Source: Gonapodya prolifera JEL478 (taxonomy: Eukaryota; Monoblepharomycota; Monoblepharidomycetes; Monoblepharidales; Gonapodyaceae). Taken from it: a stretch of 64,000 nucleotides of DNA. Location of the stretch: assembly GCA_001574975.1 (NCBI GenBank), contig KQ965757.1, forward strand, positions 12,037-76,036, written 5' to 3'. Made by a program: the position numbers and the translations under genes. Positions 23,417 through 35,853 of this stretch are shown piece after piece (position 1 is the stretch's first letter; each line of letters opens with the position of its first letter). A model generated the notes under the pieces. It saw nothing but the letters and a program-made list of their open reading frames with translations. It made no database searches and was not told where the DNA came from.

Positions 23417-24773
23417 CGTTGTCGTCGTTGCGCTCCGACTCTCCGGTATTGCTTGTTGTGTGAGGCGATGGGTCTGACCACCGTTTGGTTAGCTCAGCAA
23501 CGCTATCGCCGTCCATCACCGCCGAGAATATCTTCACCTTTTCTGTCCTTAGACTCCTGTTGCTCCGGTGTGTCTTATCAGACAATCATCTCCCCTTGTT
23601 GCGAATGGGTGAGGGCCAGTTCCGCCACCTCACCTGATCACCCAACCCACCGAAGGAGAAAAAAAGAGAACAATCTCTTCCGCAAGTGTAATCTCTCACA
23701 TCCGTCGCCATTCCGGCGCTCAATTTTCTTCCCGTCATCAAATCGGAAGCCCGCGAGATTCTATTTCACGGTACACCGTCCACCAAACGGACTCACCGCT
23801 TCACTATTTTCGTTTCCGGTGTGCAATTGTTCTCTGCCTTTCTCTAGCGGTGTCGAGTCATCGCCAATCCGATTTCTCCGAGTGCCTCACCACCGGGGAT
23901 CTCCCAAACAAGAGAAGTTTGCATCCGGTGACTTCCCAGCGTCATTCTTCGCTCTCTTCCCACCGGAACAGATTCAAACATCATCACTCGCGGTATTCCG
24001 AGCACACTTCGGAAACTTTCGTCCCTGGCTTTCATTTCACCAAAGGTAAATCCTGAGCACGTTCCTCACCCTTTGTACCTGAGCAGAGTCCGCAAGCGAG
24101 AAAGAGAAGGAAAGTACTGAAGCAAGACCTGGTGGCCCGCTACGCATCTCCCTTGAAGCGACATGTTGAAACCTTACGTACATTTCAAATATTAAACGGC
24201 CCATTGGGTCACACCAGGTGAGTGGATACCGTCGACAAGCTCCGGTCACCTCATTGCCTGTTTAAGGCGCAACGGCAATCTGACCATAAGTACCCTACAT
24301 TATCGCCGGGAGGTTACGAAGCTGAAGTGATAACCACTAGCACACACGTTTCGAGAGTTGTCAATTCTATCTAAATTAATTGTAGGGGTTTGAAATCAAA
24401 CACCAGTGGAAACATTCAGTTGAACCTGAAGAGTTCGTTCAGCTTGGCGAATTAACTGTCTGGAAGAAGAGAGGAACCCATCAGGCAGATGCAACAAGTC
24501 TGTTGGGGAACAAATAAAGCTTTGAGTAATTGAAAGCTGCGAGAGGTGCACGAACGGCAATTTGATCCACGAGGCACACATTGGCAAGGACATGAAGCAC
24601 AGAGCAGGCAGTTGATGCATTGAGTACGCACGCAACAAAATGACATACGCGAGCGAAAAATTATGTCGCCATGAAAAAGGGTTGGGTGCGAGATGAGAGC
24701 TGCAAATATGGGCCGGCGCCCATGTAAACATCGGAATCTAAGTCTGCTGTACTACTCACCTTAAAACCCTCCC
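23417..24773. promoter_or_regulatory. Long divergent intergenic region
   Basis: About 1.36 kb between the minus-strand CBM21 gene and the next plus-strand gene. The part at 23500-24050 is pyrimidine-rich on the plus strand and has open frames with no recognisable protein; this looks like the promoter and 5' UTR of the CBM21 gene. The part at 24250-24770 is AT-richer. No RNA gene or repeat was recognised. Confidence 0.4.
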
Positions 24774-25577
24774 TTGACAACAACAAGAAGAAGAAGCTCC
24801 ATTACTTCCTTGTCGCGCAATGCTTTCTTGAGAGTGCAGCGAAATTCAAGGTGGATTTACGTTTTGCCCTCCAAGGGATTCGACGATAGTCTGAGGCTGG
24901 TGGTGAGTTTACAAAGTGTTGTAAATTTTGACTTTCCCTTCACTTTGTATAGGGTGAAGCGGATCTGCAAGAACCGTTTACGACTGCTCTCTACATCATC
25001 AATCAGCTCACAAAACCTACGGAGTCGATCGTGGACCTCGGCTGTGGAGCAGTTGGGTTTGGTGTCGCTGCCCCTTTCAGCAATAGCAAGTACATTGGGA
25101 TCGACTCTATTGTTGATGTGGCAGGATCAGCAAAAGCGCGTCTCACATCACTTCATGCTGCCTTCATTGAAGAGAAAGGCTCCTTTGCCGCCAAGTAAGT
25201 TAACACAATCACTTTTTTTGAATTCAAAGTCTGACAATACGTTTCATAGATACATTGACTACACTGTCCTGAAGGCGACAGATGTGTGGACTGGTGGCAA
25301 AGAGAACATACTACCTCCTCGGCCAAAATCAAAGCCAGCCACCCCTCAGTCCATCACCAAGCTTAAGACAGGTAACATCGCGCCACGCTTGAACCGTTCA
25401 CACAACAAAAACGACAGTGAGGGCGATGTGGAAGAGGGAGAATCGGACCCCAAGGGGAAGAAAGTGGCACGTAGGTCTTCCCGCCTGACGCCTAAAACTC
25501 GATGTTTCATTGAGAAGTATTTTGTGGACGTTCAGGCGCAAGTTGAGAATCTAAACTTAAAAAGATCCATTGTATAA
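24774..25577 (+). CDS. Small protein with methyltransferase-like motif I
   Basis: Not recognised with certainty. Two introns give a coherent product: exon 1 ends SKGFDDSLRLV at a GTGAGT donor (about 24903), exon 2 (about 24953-25195) reads GEADLQEPFTTALYIINQL, then SIVDLGCGAVGFGVAAPF and SKYIGIDSIVDVAGSAKARL, and exon 3 (from 25250) reads YIDYTVLKATDVWTGGKENI. VDLGCGAVGFG followed one strand later by an acidic residue (IGIDS) looks like motifs I and II of class I SAM-dependent methyltransferases. The C-terminal part is basic and Pro/Ser-rich (KGKKVARRSSRLTPK) with a possible coiled coil, suggesting nucleic-acid or nuclear contact. At about 200 residues it is short for a methyltransferase and no catalytic motif is evident, so it may be a remnant or a truncated paralogue. 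The first Met is uncertain. Confidence 0.42.
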   Translation: MTTTRRRSSITSLSRNAFLRVQRNSRWIYVLPSKGFDDSLRLVVSLQSVVNFDFPFTLYRVKRICKNRLRLLSTSSISSQNLRSRSWTSAVEQLGLVSLPLSAIASTLGSTLLLMWQDQQKRVSHHFMLPSLKRKAPLPPSKLTQSLFLNSKSDNTFHRYIDYTVLKATDVWTGGKENILPPRPKSKPATPQSITKLKTGNIAPRLNRSHNKNDSEGDVEEGESDPKGKKVARRSSRLTPKTRCFIEKYFVDVQAQVENLNLKRSIV

Positions 25578-26090
25578 ATACTTCAACGAGACAATTAGAA
25601 TGGGGCACGATGTGGGCAGATGACTCTCACGTGTTTTTTGACTATGTGGTAGTCAAAATTTTTTTAACCACGTTGGCGGCACCGGAACAACAAACCACCA
25701 ATAGAATAAAACTGAAAGTTAAGCTTGATGCCTAAGCCACAAAAGAAGGAAGCAATTCAAGGGGTGGACCCGTGATGGGGGGACGGAGGGAATAAGGGAA
25801 GGGGGTGTTATAGCCGGGGGGGGCGGGGGAGGGGGGGGGNGGGGGGGGACAAATTTCTGCTACATTGGTCATCAAGAGTGACGCCGTCCAGGTCAGTAGG
25901 AAGGTCTCCCATGCAAATGAATAACTGCACTGGCGGTTCAAAGGAGTGGGGAAAGGGGGAGAGGAGAGAATAAATATGGTTCTGATTGTTTCCTAGGAGA
26001 ATGATGGATCACCCAATGAGTTGCTTGGAAATTCGGGCGACCGCAGCTGCTCCTCCGAACTTCGGAAAACTCGAGTTCATTGAATCGGCA
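25578..26090. other. Intergenic with poly-G tract and one ambiguous base
   Basis: About 510 bases. A G-rich tract at about 25775-25850 includes an N at 25840 between two G runs, so the true length of the tract is unknown and G-quadruplex formation is likely. The rest holds the 3' UTR of the previous gene and the promoter of the enoyl-CoA hydratase gene. Confidence 0.6.
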
Positions 26091-27263
<1,173 letters not shown>

Positions 27264-27459
27264 CAGGACTGTATATAATGCTGTTAACCTGTAAACTCGA
27301 GCACACCCAGGAATGGTTTCAACCTCCTCAGAAGAGAGCATGTATTTTGCGCCAGCCTCCAAAATTTACGGCAGTGTTTCCGGCACGCGAAACGAGCTCT
27401 TACGTTCTCTGACCGCTGTCTTCTTCCTGTTTTAAGGCTTCCCTGGCACGATTCCTGGC

Positions 27460-29009
27460 ATGGCTCGGATCAAATTTCTACCAGGCGGACCGATCAACCA
27501 ATCACTCGAATCACTCGACAGCGACACACGGAACATGTCCAACGTTCTGCACGCACGCATTTCACGATGGCGCGAGCACGCATCGATCTCCGAATTCTCG
27601 GGAATGTTCGGTGACATGCGAGTCAGTCTTTCCCTGCCTTCTCCTCTGACATTTTCGCTGATCGCCTTCCCTCCACGCGCTCAGGGGTACTCTGGTCCCA
27701 CATCTCGTCTCCCTTTCGAAAAACAGTCAGATCAACCTGACTGCATCACTTTTCTTCGGGGGTTTCTTCAACATCTTTACCGGTCTTTACTGTGACGTCC
27801 CCATATGCGTACAGCCAATGAAATCCATCTCAGCTTTTGCGATATCGAACAACTTGTCAATTGGAGAGGTCACTGCAGCAGGGTTCTTCGTCTCCGCTGT
27901 GGTGTTTGTCCTTGGAGCTACTAGACTAATCCGTGTCGTTACTCGGCTTGTTCCGCACGCTGTCATTCGGGGGATTCAGGTGGGAGCTGGAATCGTGTTG
28001 GTATCGAAAGGAGCTGCCACCATTTATCAGAGCAACCAGTGGGGATTCGCGAACTGGGCTTGGATGGTGAAACTGCAGAATAATCGTTGTATCACGACAT
28101 TGTTTACACTCCTTCTCCCTAGGACAACTTCGTCATTGCTCTCTTGACCTACCTCTTTATCGCAGCCTACTACCTGGCACGCCGCACCCCGAACGCACTG
28201 ATTCTTTTTGGGATCAGGCTTATCTTTGGTCTCGTGCGCCTTTACGTCGCGAAGCCCGCCAACGCTGTCGACCTTGGGGTTGGACCCCAGTTTATATAAC
28301 CGTTTATCCCGACCTTCAACTGCCGAAGCTTGGTAGTCGCTGGACTCGGACAGTTGCCTTTAAAGTGCCTAAACTCCGTCATTGCGGTGCGTAGCTCGGT
28401 CGTGACTCGTACGAGTTTGGATCGTGTATTGAAGCATCCTCTTTTGCAATCTCAGGTTTCGATTCTCGCCGACGACCTTTACCCCCTCCTCGAGCATCCC
28501 GTCGCTTCCACGACAGACATCGCGGTGTCAGTCGGCACCATGAACATGCTCTCCGCCTGGTTCGGTTCCATCCCTTACTGCCACGGCGCCGGGGGTCTAG
28601 CAGCACAGCACCGATTCGGGGCACGGACCGGTCTGGCCGTCGTGTCCCTCGGGGCGCTCAAAGTCCTTGTCGCCGTGCTGCTTGGCAAACACCATCTCGG
28701 GTCTTCTCAACTACTTTCCCCAACTCCATTCTGGGAGTTATGATGTGCCTTTCAGGGATTGAGCTGGCGTCACCTGCTCGCGACGCTGGGATGCACCCGT
28801 GGGGGAACGTGGAGCTTGGGAAACGACGGTGGACGGTCACCGTGGTTACCGCTGCGACGCTTGCGGGGTTCAATAACGACGGGCTCGGGTTTCTCACTGG
28901 ATTGGTTTGCACAGTTGTGTTTGGTGTTGTGGAGGAAGTCGAAGCTTGCAAGGAGACGGCAGGGGGACCTTTCGACCTGCTTTGTCTGGTTGGAGGAACC
29001 TTGTACTGA
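27460..29009 (+). CDS. MOT1-like molybdate transporter, frame interrupted
   Basis: Membrane transporter of the sulfate-transporter-related MOT1 family, which takes up molybdate. Signature 1 is ICVQPMKSISAFAI (about 27800-27845); signature 2 is PYCHGAGGLAAQHRFGARTG (about 28573-28632). EFSGMFGDM before an intron with GTCAGT donor (about 27621) matches the conserved N-terminal EFSGxxGD region. LGQLPLKCLNSVIAV precedes an intron (28387-28455). Several hydrophobic segments are evident. Two problems stand out. An in-frame TAA (28297-28299) could be removed by a 39-nt GT...AG unit (28290-28328). Between about 28685 and 28705 the frame must change so that TTFPNSILGVMMCLSGIE can follow VAVLLGK. It is therefore a recent pseudogene, a case of unusual splicing, or a sequence error. 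The start at 27460 is tentative. Confidence 0.75.
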
Positions 29010-29306
29010 AAATCTACAACAAAGTGCACGGAGTGGAAGACGCTGGAGAGGCTCTTTCACAACAAGTGGTTGATCCTGCGAAAGAGGAGGACCAAGACCC
29101 TGGTACAGTGGTAAAGTCTTCACCAAAAGAGGTTGATGTGGAGGCAGCGTGTTGTTAAAGTCTCGAAGTTCTTTTTCACCCCAAAGTCGTTGGTCTACAT
29201 AATGCATAATCACTCCACAGCTTGGAAATGTTTCAAATGCTCAACTCATTTGTGACAAAATCTTGATTTGTGTTTTACACAATCTTTCGCACTGAAGAAA
29301 CACCTG
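29010..29306. other. Intergenic between MOT1-like and SnoaL-like genes
   Basis: About 300 bases. An alternative reading extends the MOT1-like protein in another frame to 29158 (SQQVVDPAKEEDQDPG), but I cannot support it. The remainder should hold the promoter of the next gene. Confidence 0.35.
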
Positions 29307-30784
29307 ATGGAAGCTTTCCTCGCCGCATACGAGACCATCCGCCGCGCAAACGGAGGCCCCGCCAAAACTGTACCCACTGTATATGAGAAGAACGCCCAGG
29401 TGGTCTATGTCCCGACGGGAAAGGTGTGGAAGGGGTTGTTTGAGATTGAGCAGCTTCACGACATTTTGAGACGTGAGTGGACGCGCAGTTCGCATTGCTT
29501 TAAGGCAGATATGGAAGGTTTATGTCGTCATCGTCGGGTTGTCGGACGATTGGTCTTTTCTCCTACTTTGTACTCATGCCAACGTTTGATTCGAACGTCT
29601 ACCCACTCCCTTTCCGCACCAATGACTTCCCTCGGAACGAATGGCATCGGAATCGTGATTCCCCCCCCTTCATATCTCTCCAGGCCGGTTCTTCAAGATC
29701 GAGAGTCAGGAACCGCTCTCGCGCACGGTGGACTTGGCGTCGTCGACCGTGGTGGAGGAAGTTTCAATGAAACTTGCGCACGACGATACTATTGAGTGGC
29801 TCGCACCGGGCGTCAAGGCGTCCGGGAGGAGTGTGGTGGTCAACACGGTAGGTGCTTACGCACTGAATACGAATTCCCTCTCGCAAAAAAACGTGATGTT
29901 CATTCTCGCCAAGGTTACAATTACGACTCTCAACCCGAAAACGCTCAAGGTCGTCTCTAAGCGAGTGGTGAGCACCGATACCCGTGCACTGCTTGGTGAA
30001 TGTGCTCTTATCATCTCTACAACTCAGTACTGGGACCAAGCGTCTATCCTGAAGCAACTCGGTCTTCTTGCTACCTTGAGGAACAATGTCCCGCTCGGTG
30101 CGTCGTGACTTCGCCTCTTTATTGCAACTGGCTATGCTAGGTTATATAAAACTCCCTTCTTTCGTCGTAAAGATTCGGTGACAGGCAAGGACATGACCTC
30201 AGAAATAGCAGCCTCCATCCCGGCACCAAGCGGCGTCGCGGCTACTAACGCTGCTGGAGGAGTCGTGGAACCACTGCCCGAAGTTGCCAAGACATCCGTT
30301 CCGGTTCCCTCCACGTCAGTGGAGGTTGTTAATGCAACCGCACCCGCAGAAGCTCCGGCTCCGGCTCCTACAGCAACCGCTGTGCCAACCACGCCACCTC
30401 CAGCCAGTGCGGAAGTCAAGTCCCAAGGGGTGCGACGGTCACCAGACCCTGTCACTGGCAAAGTTCCTTCAACCAAGTGAGGACAAGCTTGTGGCGAGCT
30501 ACCCCACACTTTGCTTCGCTCGCCTCTAATCGATCTTTCTCACACGAAACAGGGTTGTGGCCCCTCCAGGTGGAAAGGACTCGATCTCTCTTGCAATATT
30601 TCCGGGCGATCATACCGAAGCCAAGATCAGAACCAGACCCACCTCGGCCGCAATCCCGCCACCAACTTCAGAACCCCCTGTTATTCCCTCACAGACAAGT
30701 GGAGTGCCACCTGTTACTGGAGCGAAGCCATCGAGTCGCGTTCTTCGCCCGCCTGGTGGCAAGACGAGCATCACACTTGGGTAG
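29307..30784 (+). CDS. SnoaL-like domain protein with C-terminal Jupiter-like motifs
   Basis: The N-terminal half belongs to the NTF2/SnoaL-like fold seen in fungal polyketide-cyclase-like proteins: MEAFLAAYETIRRANGG and GLFEIEQLHDILRR, then PLSRTVDLASSTVVEEVSM, KLAHDDTIEWLAPGVKASGR, and after an intron VSKRVYWDQASILKQLGLL (to about 30072). A long Ala/Pro-rich linker (about 30180-30476) ends at an intron (30477-30552). The last exon has two copies of a microtubule-protein-like motif: VVAPPGGKDSISLA (30553-30594) and SSRVLRPPGGKTSITLG (30733-30783), very like the RVLRPPGGxxSxxxG motif of Jupiter/HN1 proteins. About six introns; the exon structure near 29480-29700 is uncertain. The function of the combination is unknown; tethering of the enzyme-like domain to microtubules is inference. 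Confidence 0.7.
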
Positions 30785-30894
30785 AAATAATACGAGGAGC
30801 TCTCGTTTGTGAAAATAAGCTAAAATGGGTGAATTACAAGGGTTAATAATCAATCTTGGCCTAAGTTTGTGGCCGTCGGAGATCGAGCCAATCA

Positions 30895-33800
30895 TTGTTC
30901 GATTTCCGCTGCACCTCCTCACCGCTGTTCGAAGCCCAGACTTTTACCTCCCATCGTCCGGGAATGTGCCCACCTGCCACCCACATGGCAAGCGTCGACG
31001 TCCACGCATCTCCGGGGGTGCGCTCTCGCGGACCTTCGGGCTCCAATTCGCCCACCAAAATGCAGGTCGATGACTCAATCTTCAGAGACGCGCTCCCGCA
31101 CTTTTCCCAATCAGACGACCAGAGAACCCCCATTTCCGAATCGTTCCGAACTTTCGCAGATGGGACCATTGCCGTGGTGGAGAGCGAGCATGAGAACGGG
31201 GCCGCCCTCACCGAGCAAAAATCCTCCAATGGTCTCGGAGCACCCCACGCACGGGACTCATCGAAGCACACGGAGACCAGAGAAGGATGCGACGGTCATG
31301 GGGGATGCGGACGGCCCGAGTGCCAGCCACTGAACGTTGACGAGGAAATGAAGGATGAGCCGGACTTGGACGACGAGGACGATTCGGAAGCGAGGGTCGC
31401 GGGAGACGCACAGAAAGCATCGAGCTCGCTTTCTTCAGGGACATTCACCCCCCCATCGACGCCCCTCCGTTTTGTGACTCCTCTGACACGCACAGACTCA
31501 ACGACCTCAGCGGGACCCTCTGGTGGAGAACCGAAGCGTCGAAGCAAAGCATCTGCATGCCTTAATTGTCGGCGTTCTCACGCCTCATGCGACGCCGGCA
31601 GGCCCTGCTCACGATGCATTAAGAGGGGTTTGGCGAGCTCGTGCGAGCCCCCTGCGAGGGCGAAGGGGTCTCTAATGAACGTTGGGGGCTGCCAACTCCT
31701 TCCTAGGAGGATTTTGCCAATGCCACAGCCTGGCGCCAAGCATGCGAGAACGGGCTCCTTGTCAAATGGTGGAAGCGACGTGACAACAACCCTCCTCCCG
31801 GCTCCACCTGCCATCGTCCGCTCCGGGTCGTTCGGAGGAAGCGCGTCGTGGTCAAGCCCCTTCCCCGCCAACGTTAACGCATACGGAATGCCGCCGCAGC
31901 AAAATCTCCCTTCTCATGCTCGTGCAGGCTCCCAAGGAGGGCAGTTCGGCCAAGTCGGCTCCGTCCCGCAGATGCCGTCGCCTCCCTCGCTGCAGCAATC
32001 CCAGCAACCCGTACCATCTTCTCTCCCCATCGATCCATCGAACATCCCCGCCATCGCATCCATGGTCGCCGAAATGCTCACTGCTGCAAACGGGGGCCGA
32101 CCCCCTGACCCTGCCGCCCTGCAATCCATGCTTTCGTCTCCCTCGATCTTGTCACCCATGATGAAGGCAGCGCAGGCGCCGTCGCAGGATGGGCAGGCTC
32201 CAGTGTACCAGCACTTGACTCCACCCGGTCAACCCACTTTCGCCCAGGGCCAACTCAACCAGCAACCCCAGCAAATGGCCCAACCGCAACAGCTTTCGAG
32301 GTCTGGTAGCGGACAGATGCAAATCGTTCGCGTCCCGTCGATGGGACCGGCAGGGTTCCAACAGATGCAGACGGCTGTCTACGGCCAACAGCAGCCAATG
32401 CAAACGATTGCACCTGCACCCGTCGTCTATCAAGCCCAAGTATACCAAATGGCACCTTCGAACCCGCCTGGACCTTTTCGCCAAAACTCAATGTTGGCAA
32501 ATCCTTCGATGCAGCCCCAAGGAGATTGGGGACTCCCTCCTTGTGGTTTTGTTTATGAGGGACAGAGTACCGCAACCCCAGTAAGTCTTCGCCGCTTTGT
32601 CGCATCTGTTGCATGTTTTCCTCATTTCTTACCTCGAAATAGGTCTTCCAATCCTCCACGGTAACCGACGAGCTCGCCGCGCTGTCCGAATTCATCAACG
32701 ACACCTCAATGCAGTTCCCTCCGCCAGTACCGTCGAGCCATCTCCAGTCGAAGTCCCCACCGGCTATCGAGGATCTGTTCTCGTGGAAATCGCCAGAACC
32801 GGACGAGGACATATCCACCCCATTCGTTGGATCCAAGCGAAACAGAGACGGACAACATGTCAATTTTCCAAAGTGCTTTGGAGAGAGCTGCAAGGTTCGT
32901 TGGCGTGGCGATCGGTCACCTTTGTTGCATATCGTTGCATTTTTCATGGCACTGGAACTCACGACGCTCGTCAACACTCAAACCAGACCTGCGAGTTCAA
33001 CCACATCGAAAAGTTCTACCTCGTTGCGGCTGGTGAAGATGATGTTGTCGAGTCTGGCAAAGGAGACTGGGACAGTGGCATCGTGGTATCTCACGGCGAA
33101 TCGGGCGGCGGCAAGTCGGACGACGATGCGCATGCATCGCGGACCCTGTCTACCATTCTGCAAGCTAAGCACGCAGCAGGGTTGCTAATACCATACGACT
33201 ACAAGGCCGCGTACAGTCGGTTGGCGCGGCGCATTTCGACGACACGTACGAGCATTGCGAGGCAGAGGCTTCTGGCTACAGCCCTTTACGTGTCCGAAGA
33301 TTTGGAGCCCGTCTGGCAGACGGACCTCGACACACTGGCCTCTGAGGAGCAATTCGAGCGACTGCTTCTTGAGCACGACCGGACTTTTTCTGCCACGGGA
33401 ATGCCCGCAGCATTGTGGCGACGGACAGGGGAGATCATGCGGGCCAACAGAGAGTTCGCAGGGTTGGTCGGCGTGCCCTTGGAGAGGCTTTCCGGCGGCC
33501 GAGTCAACTTGTTCGAGCTCATGACGGAGGACTCTGAAATCGCTTACTGGGATAAGTGGACTGGCGTTGCTGCAGATGGGGCGCAGAAGGCCGTGATGAT
33601 GTCGTGTTCGCTTGTTCGGGGTGGCAAACAGCACAATGCTCCATTGCACTGTGCATTCAGTTTCACTATTCGCCGGGATGCTTGGGAGGTTCCCAGCGCC
33701 ATTGTGGGCAATTTCTTACCCTCTCGACCACCTCCATTACTTCGCGTGCTGTTTGAGAGACTTCGCTTGTGGGGAGAGGAGGAAGACGGAAGCGAACAGA

Positions 33801-33982
33801 ATGGGGCAGGCGGAGAGGCGAAGAATAAGAAGCGAAACGTCGGGAGAGGAACGGGAGCCCTAGGAATGTTTGGGCTCGATGGGCCATCAGGAGTAACGTT
33901 GGGAGAGATGGCACGCCCGACAGCAGACGAGGGAACAAACCGGTCAAAGGACGACTTCGCCGACTTCCTAAATCTAGAGTAA
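30895..33982 (+). CDS. Zn2Cys6 transcription factor with PAS domain (AcuK/AcuM/Ert1-type)
   Basis: Nuclear regulator of the family controlling gluconeogenesis and non-fermentable carbon use. The zinc cluster ACLNCRRSHASCDAGRPC, then SRCIKRGLASSCE (about 31552-31650), has the six cysteines and the RSHASCD signature typical of AcuK/Ert1/Rds2. A long Gln/Pro-rich region (31800-32580) looks like an activation domain. Introns fit 32581-32643 and about 32896-32985. The PAS region reads EEQFERLLLEHDRTFSATGM, PAALWRRTGEIMRANREFA, NLFELMTEDSEIAYWDKW (about 33340-33560) and QKAVMMSCSLVRGGK. YDYKAAYSRLARRI before it is also typical. About 950-1000 residues. The start may be 30895 or 30964. Family members bind promoters of gluconeogenic genes such as PEP carboxykinase. 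Confidence 0.9.
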
Positions 33983-34191
33983 ATTTGCACTATAGTTACG
34001 TATTCTTGGAAATTTTCCACTTTAACTACTTGTCGATGACTGTGAATACTACTGCACGATTTTGAGAAAACGCTCTTGGCGCTAAGTTTTGGGTAACGGT
34101 GACGTCGAGAAGAAGCAAAAAGACCCTTTCCTTGTGGCTGGCGGCTAAAAGTGTGCCCCTCATGGTGTTAGGAATTTCCCCGATTCGAACG
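33983..34191. promoter_or_regulatory. Short intergenic region before the Pil1-like gene
   Basis: 209 bases between the stop of the zinc-cluster gene and the presumed start of the next gene on the same strand. It serves as 3' UTR and promoter. No motif is assigned. Confidence 0.35.
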
Positions 34192-35699
34192 ATGTTCTCC
34201 AAAATCGGTGAGTAATCGACGCGGCGGACGTAAAATCGAAATCGCGTATCTGAAACACAACTCTACGCTCCTCGCGGCGGCCGATTCGCCGCGCTGACAG
34301 GAACTACTCTCGGTGTACTTGACAACAAAGAACTTCGAAACCTCAACGAGGCCGAGAAATCCTATGTCGCCTCCATAAAAGATATGAACAAGGAGGCTTC
34401 GAGGAGTGAGTTTGCTGCCTTTGGCGATCTTCGCGCCTTGTGCCAGGGACTTCATTCTTCCACGTTCCAAACACCCCATCCGTCGGAATAGCCGCCAAGG
34501 ACCTCGTCATCTGGGCCGGAAAGGAGGAAGACAGTAAGGACTTGGAAGAATACGCCAAATCTATCGAAACCTTGGTCACTACCTTGAACGGGCTCTATGA
34601 GGCGTACTCGGGTTCGTAAATCAACTTCATTGAGTCTCTCCAGCTTCCTAACATTCCCCAATTACTAGCCAAGCATGAGGATTACCGGTCGCACTTCAAA
34701 TCCATCATCCGCCGCGAGGAGAACATGAGTCCACTGTCCAAGAGGCTCGACGAAGCGAAGAAGAAGGTTGAAGACGCCACCAAGAAACACAAGCCTGTCG
34801 ATCATTTGAAGAGAGAAGTCGACGCGGCTGAGAAGGAGGTGGAGGGGTATGAAGAGGAGCTTGGAGCGTTCAAAAGGTAAATTCACCTCACCAGATCACG
34901 TTAAATTGAAATTGAACATAGGTCGACGATAATTTTGTATTTAGGTCGACGTTAAAAGTTGCGTTCGAGACGAAATTCGACGCTTTGATTGAGCTTGGGT
35001 CGAAGGTGGGTTTGTGAAGTGAAGCTAAACTACGTATCGCGATCGACTTACACATCAATGACCACCTCGCGTTAATATCTTCGTGGACACTAGATTGCTC
35101 TTGTTGGCACCTTTGGAAAATTCCTCGCATCCCAGATTCCTCAAGGTTCCCCACCAGTCGGCGAAAAACGCCCAACGTACGACCCCACCCCCATGAAGCA
35201 CATCCTCTCGGACCTCCAGACTAGCATCTCTGCCTGGCGCCCCGCGATCGAGACTTCTGACCCTACCGCTACCCCCCTAAACACGGGTGCGGGGGCAATC
35301 AGCCCCCTTAAGACGGCGAGCCCGACATCGAGCGGCCCCTCCTCCCCAAGTTTGAGCAAGGCTGGCAGCCACACGTTCCCAGATCTCGCCCACCCAGCCA
35401 CATCACCCATTTCCACCACGCCACCGCCGTCTTTCCTCTCGCGAACCGACTCAGTCATCAAAACAACCATACCCCCTGGTCACCCTGTTCCAGGGACTGA
35501 GATCGTGAATCCTTACACCAAACCAGCCGAGGCCGCTCATGAGAAGATTCCCGACGGCGTACCTGTGGCTCCGACCCCTTCTGTTGAGAAGAAGGACCCA
35601 GTTGTGGCACCAGTCGTACCTTCGCCATCCAAAGAAGACAAGAAATTAGTGGAGGAGAAGAAGGAGGAGAAAACGGCAGTTGCGGCAACTCTGGCTTGA
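34192..35699 (+). CDS. Eisosome core protein of the Pil1/Lsp1 BAR family
   Basis: Membrane-bending BAR-type protein that forms eisosomes, the furrow-like plasma membrane domains. Exons read RGGRFAALTGTTLGVLDNKE, LRNLNEAEKSYVASIKDMNK, GIAAKDLVIWAGKEEDSKDL, EEYAKSIETLVTTLNGLYEA, then HEDYRSHFKSIIRREENMSP, LSKRLDEAKKKVEDATKKHK and EVEGYEEELGAFKR. Then come STLKVAFETKFDALIELGSK and LVGTFGKFLASQIPQGSPPV, conserved at the end of the BAR region. The C-terminal tail (from about 35260) is Ser/Pro/Thr-rich and ends with a charged KEDKKLVEEKKEEK stretch. Five or six introns. The first exon (MFSKIG at 34192) is tentative because no clean acceptor is seen for the following intron. About 400 residues. Confidence 0.82.
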
Positions 35700-35853
35700 T
35701 GGAAGGCCCTTGCGAAGTCCACGTTTTGTTGTCTAGTAATTGGAAACTTGGAAATTTGGTGCCCCCCTCCTCCTTTGTCGCCTGCTCTGTTTCTGTAGAG
35801 CTTGTATTGTTATGTGCGGCGCAAGTCTTTGAAGTATGAGAAATTCGAAAACT
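35700..35853. other. Short intergenic region
   Basis: Convergent 3' ends of the Pil1-like gene and the ubiquitin-ZZ locus. Nothing else is seen. Confidence 0.4.

Noticed and set aside
23141-24049. 302-codon plus-strand frame
   Set aside because: Its first part is antisense to the CBM21 gene and the rest is pyrimidine-rich upstream sequence. No protein features.
28700-28755. Intron in the MOT1-like gene to explain the frame change
   Set aside because: The GTCTTC...TTTCAG unit does not restore the frame and would remove the conserved FPNSILGVM stretch.
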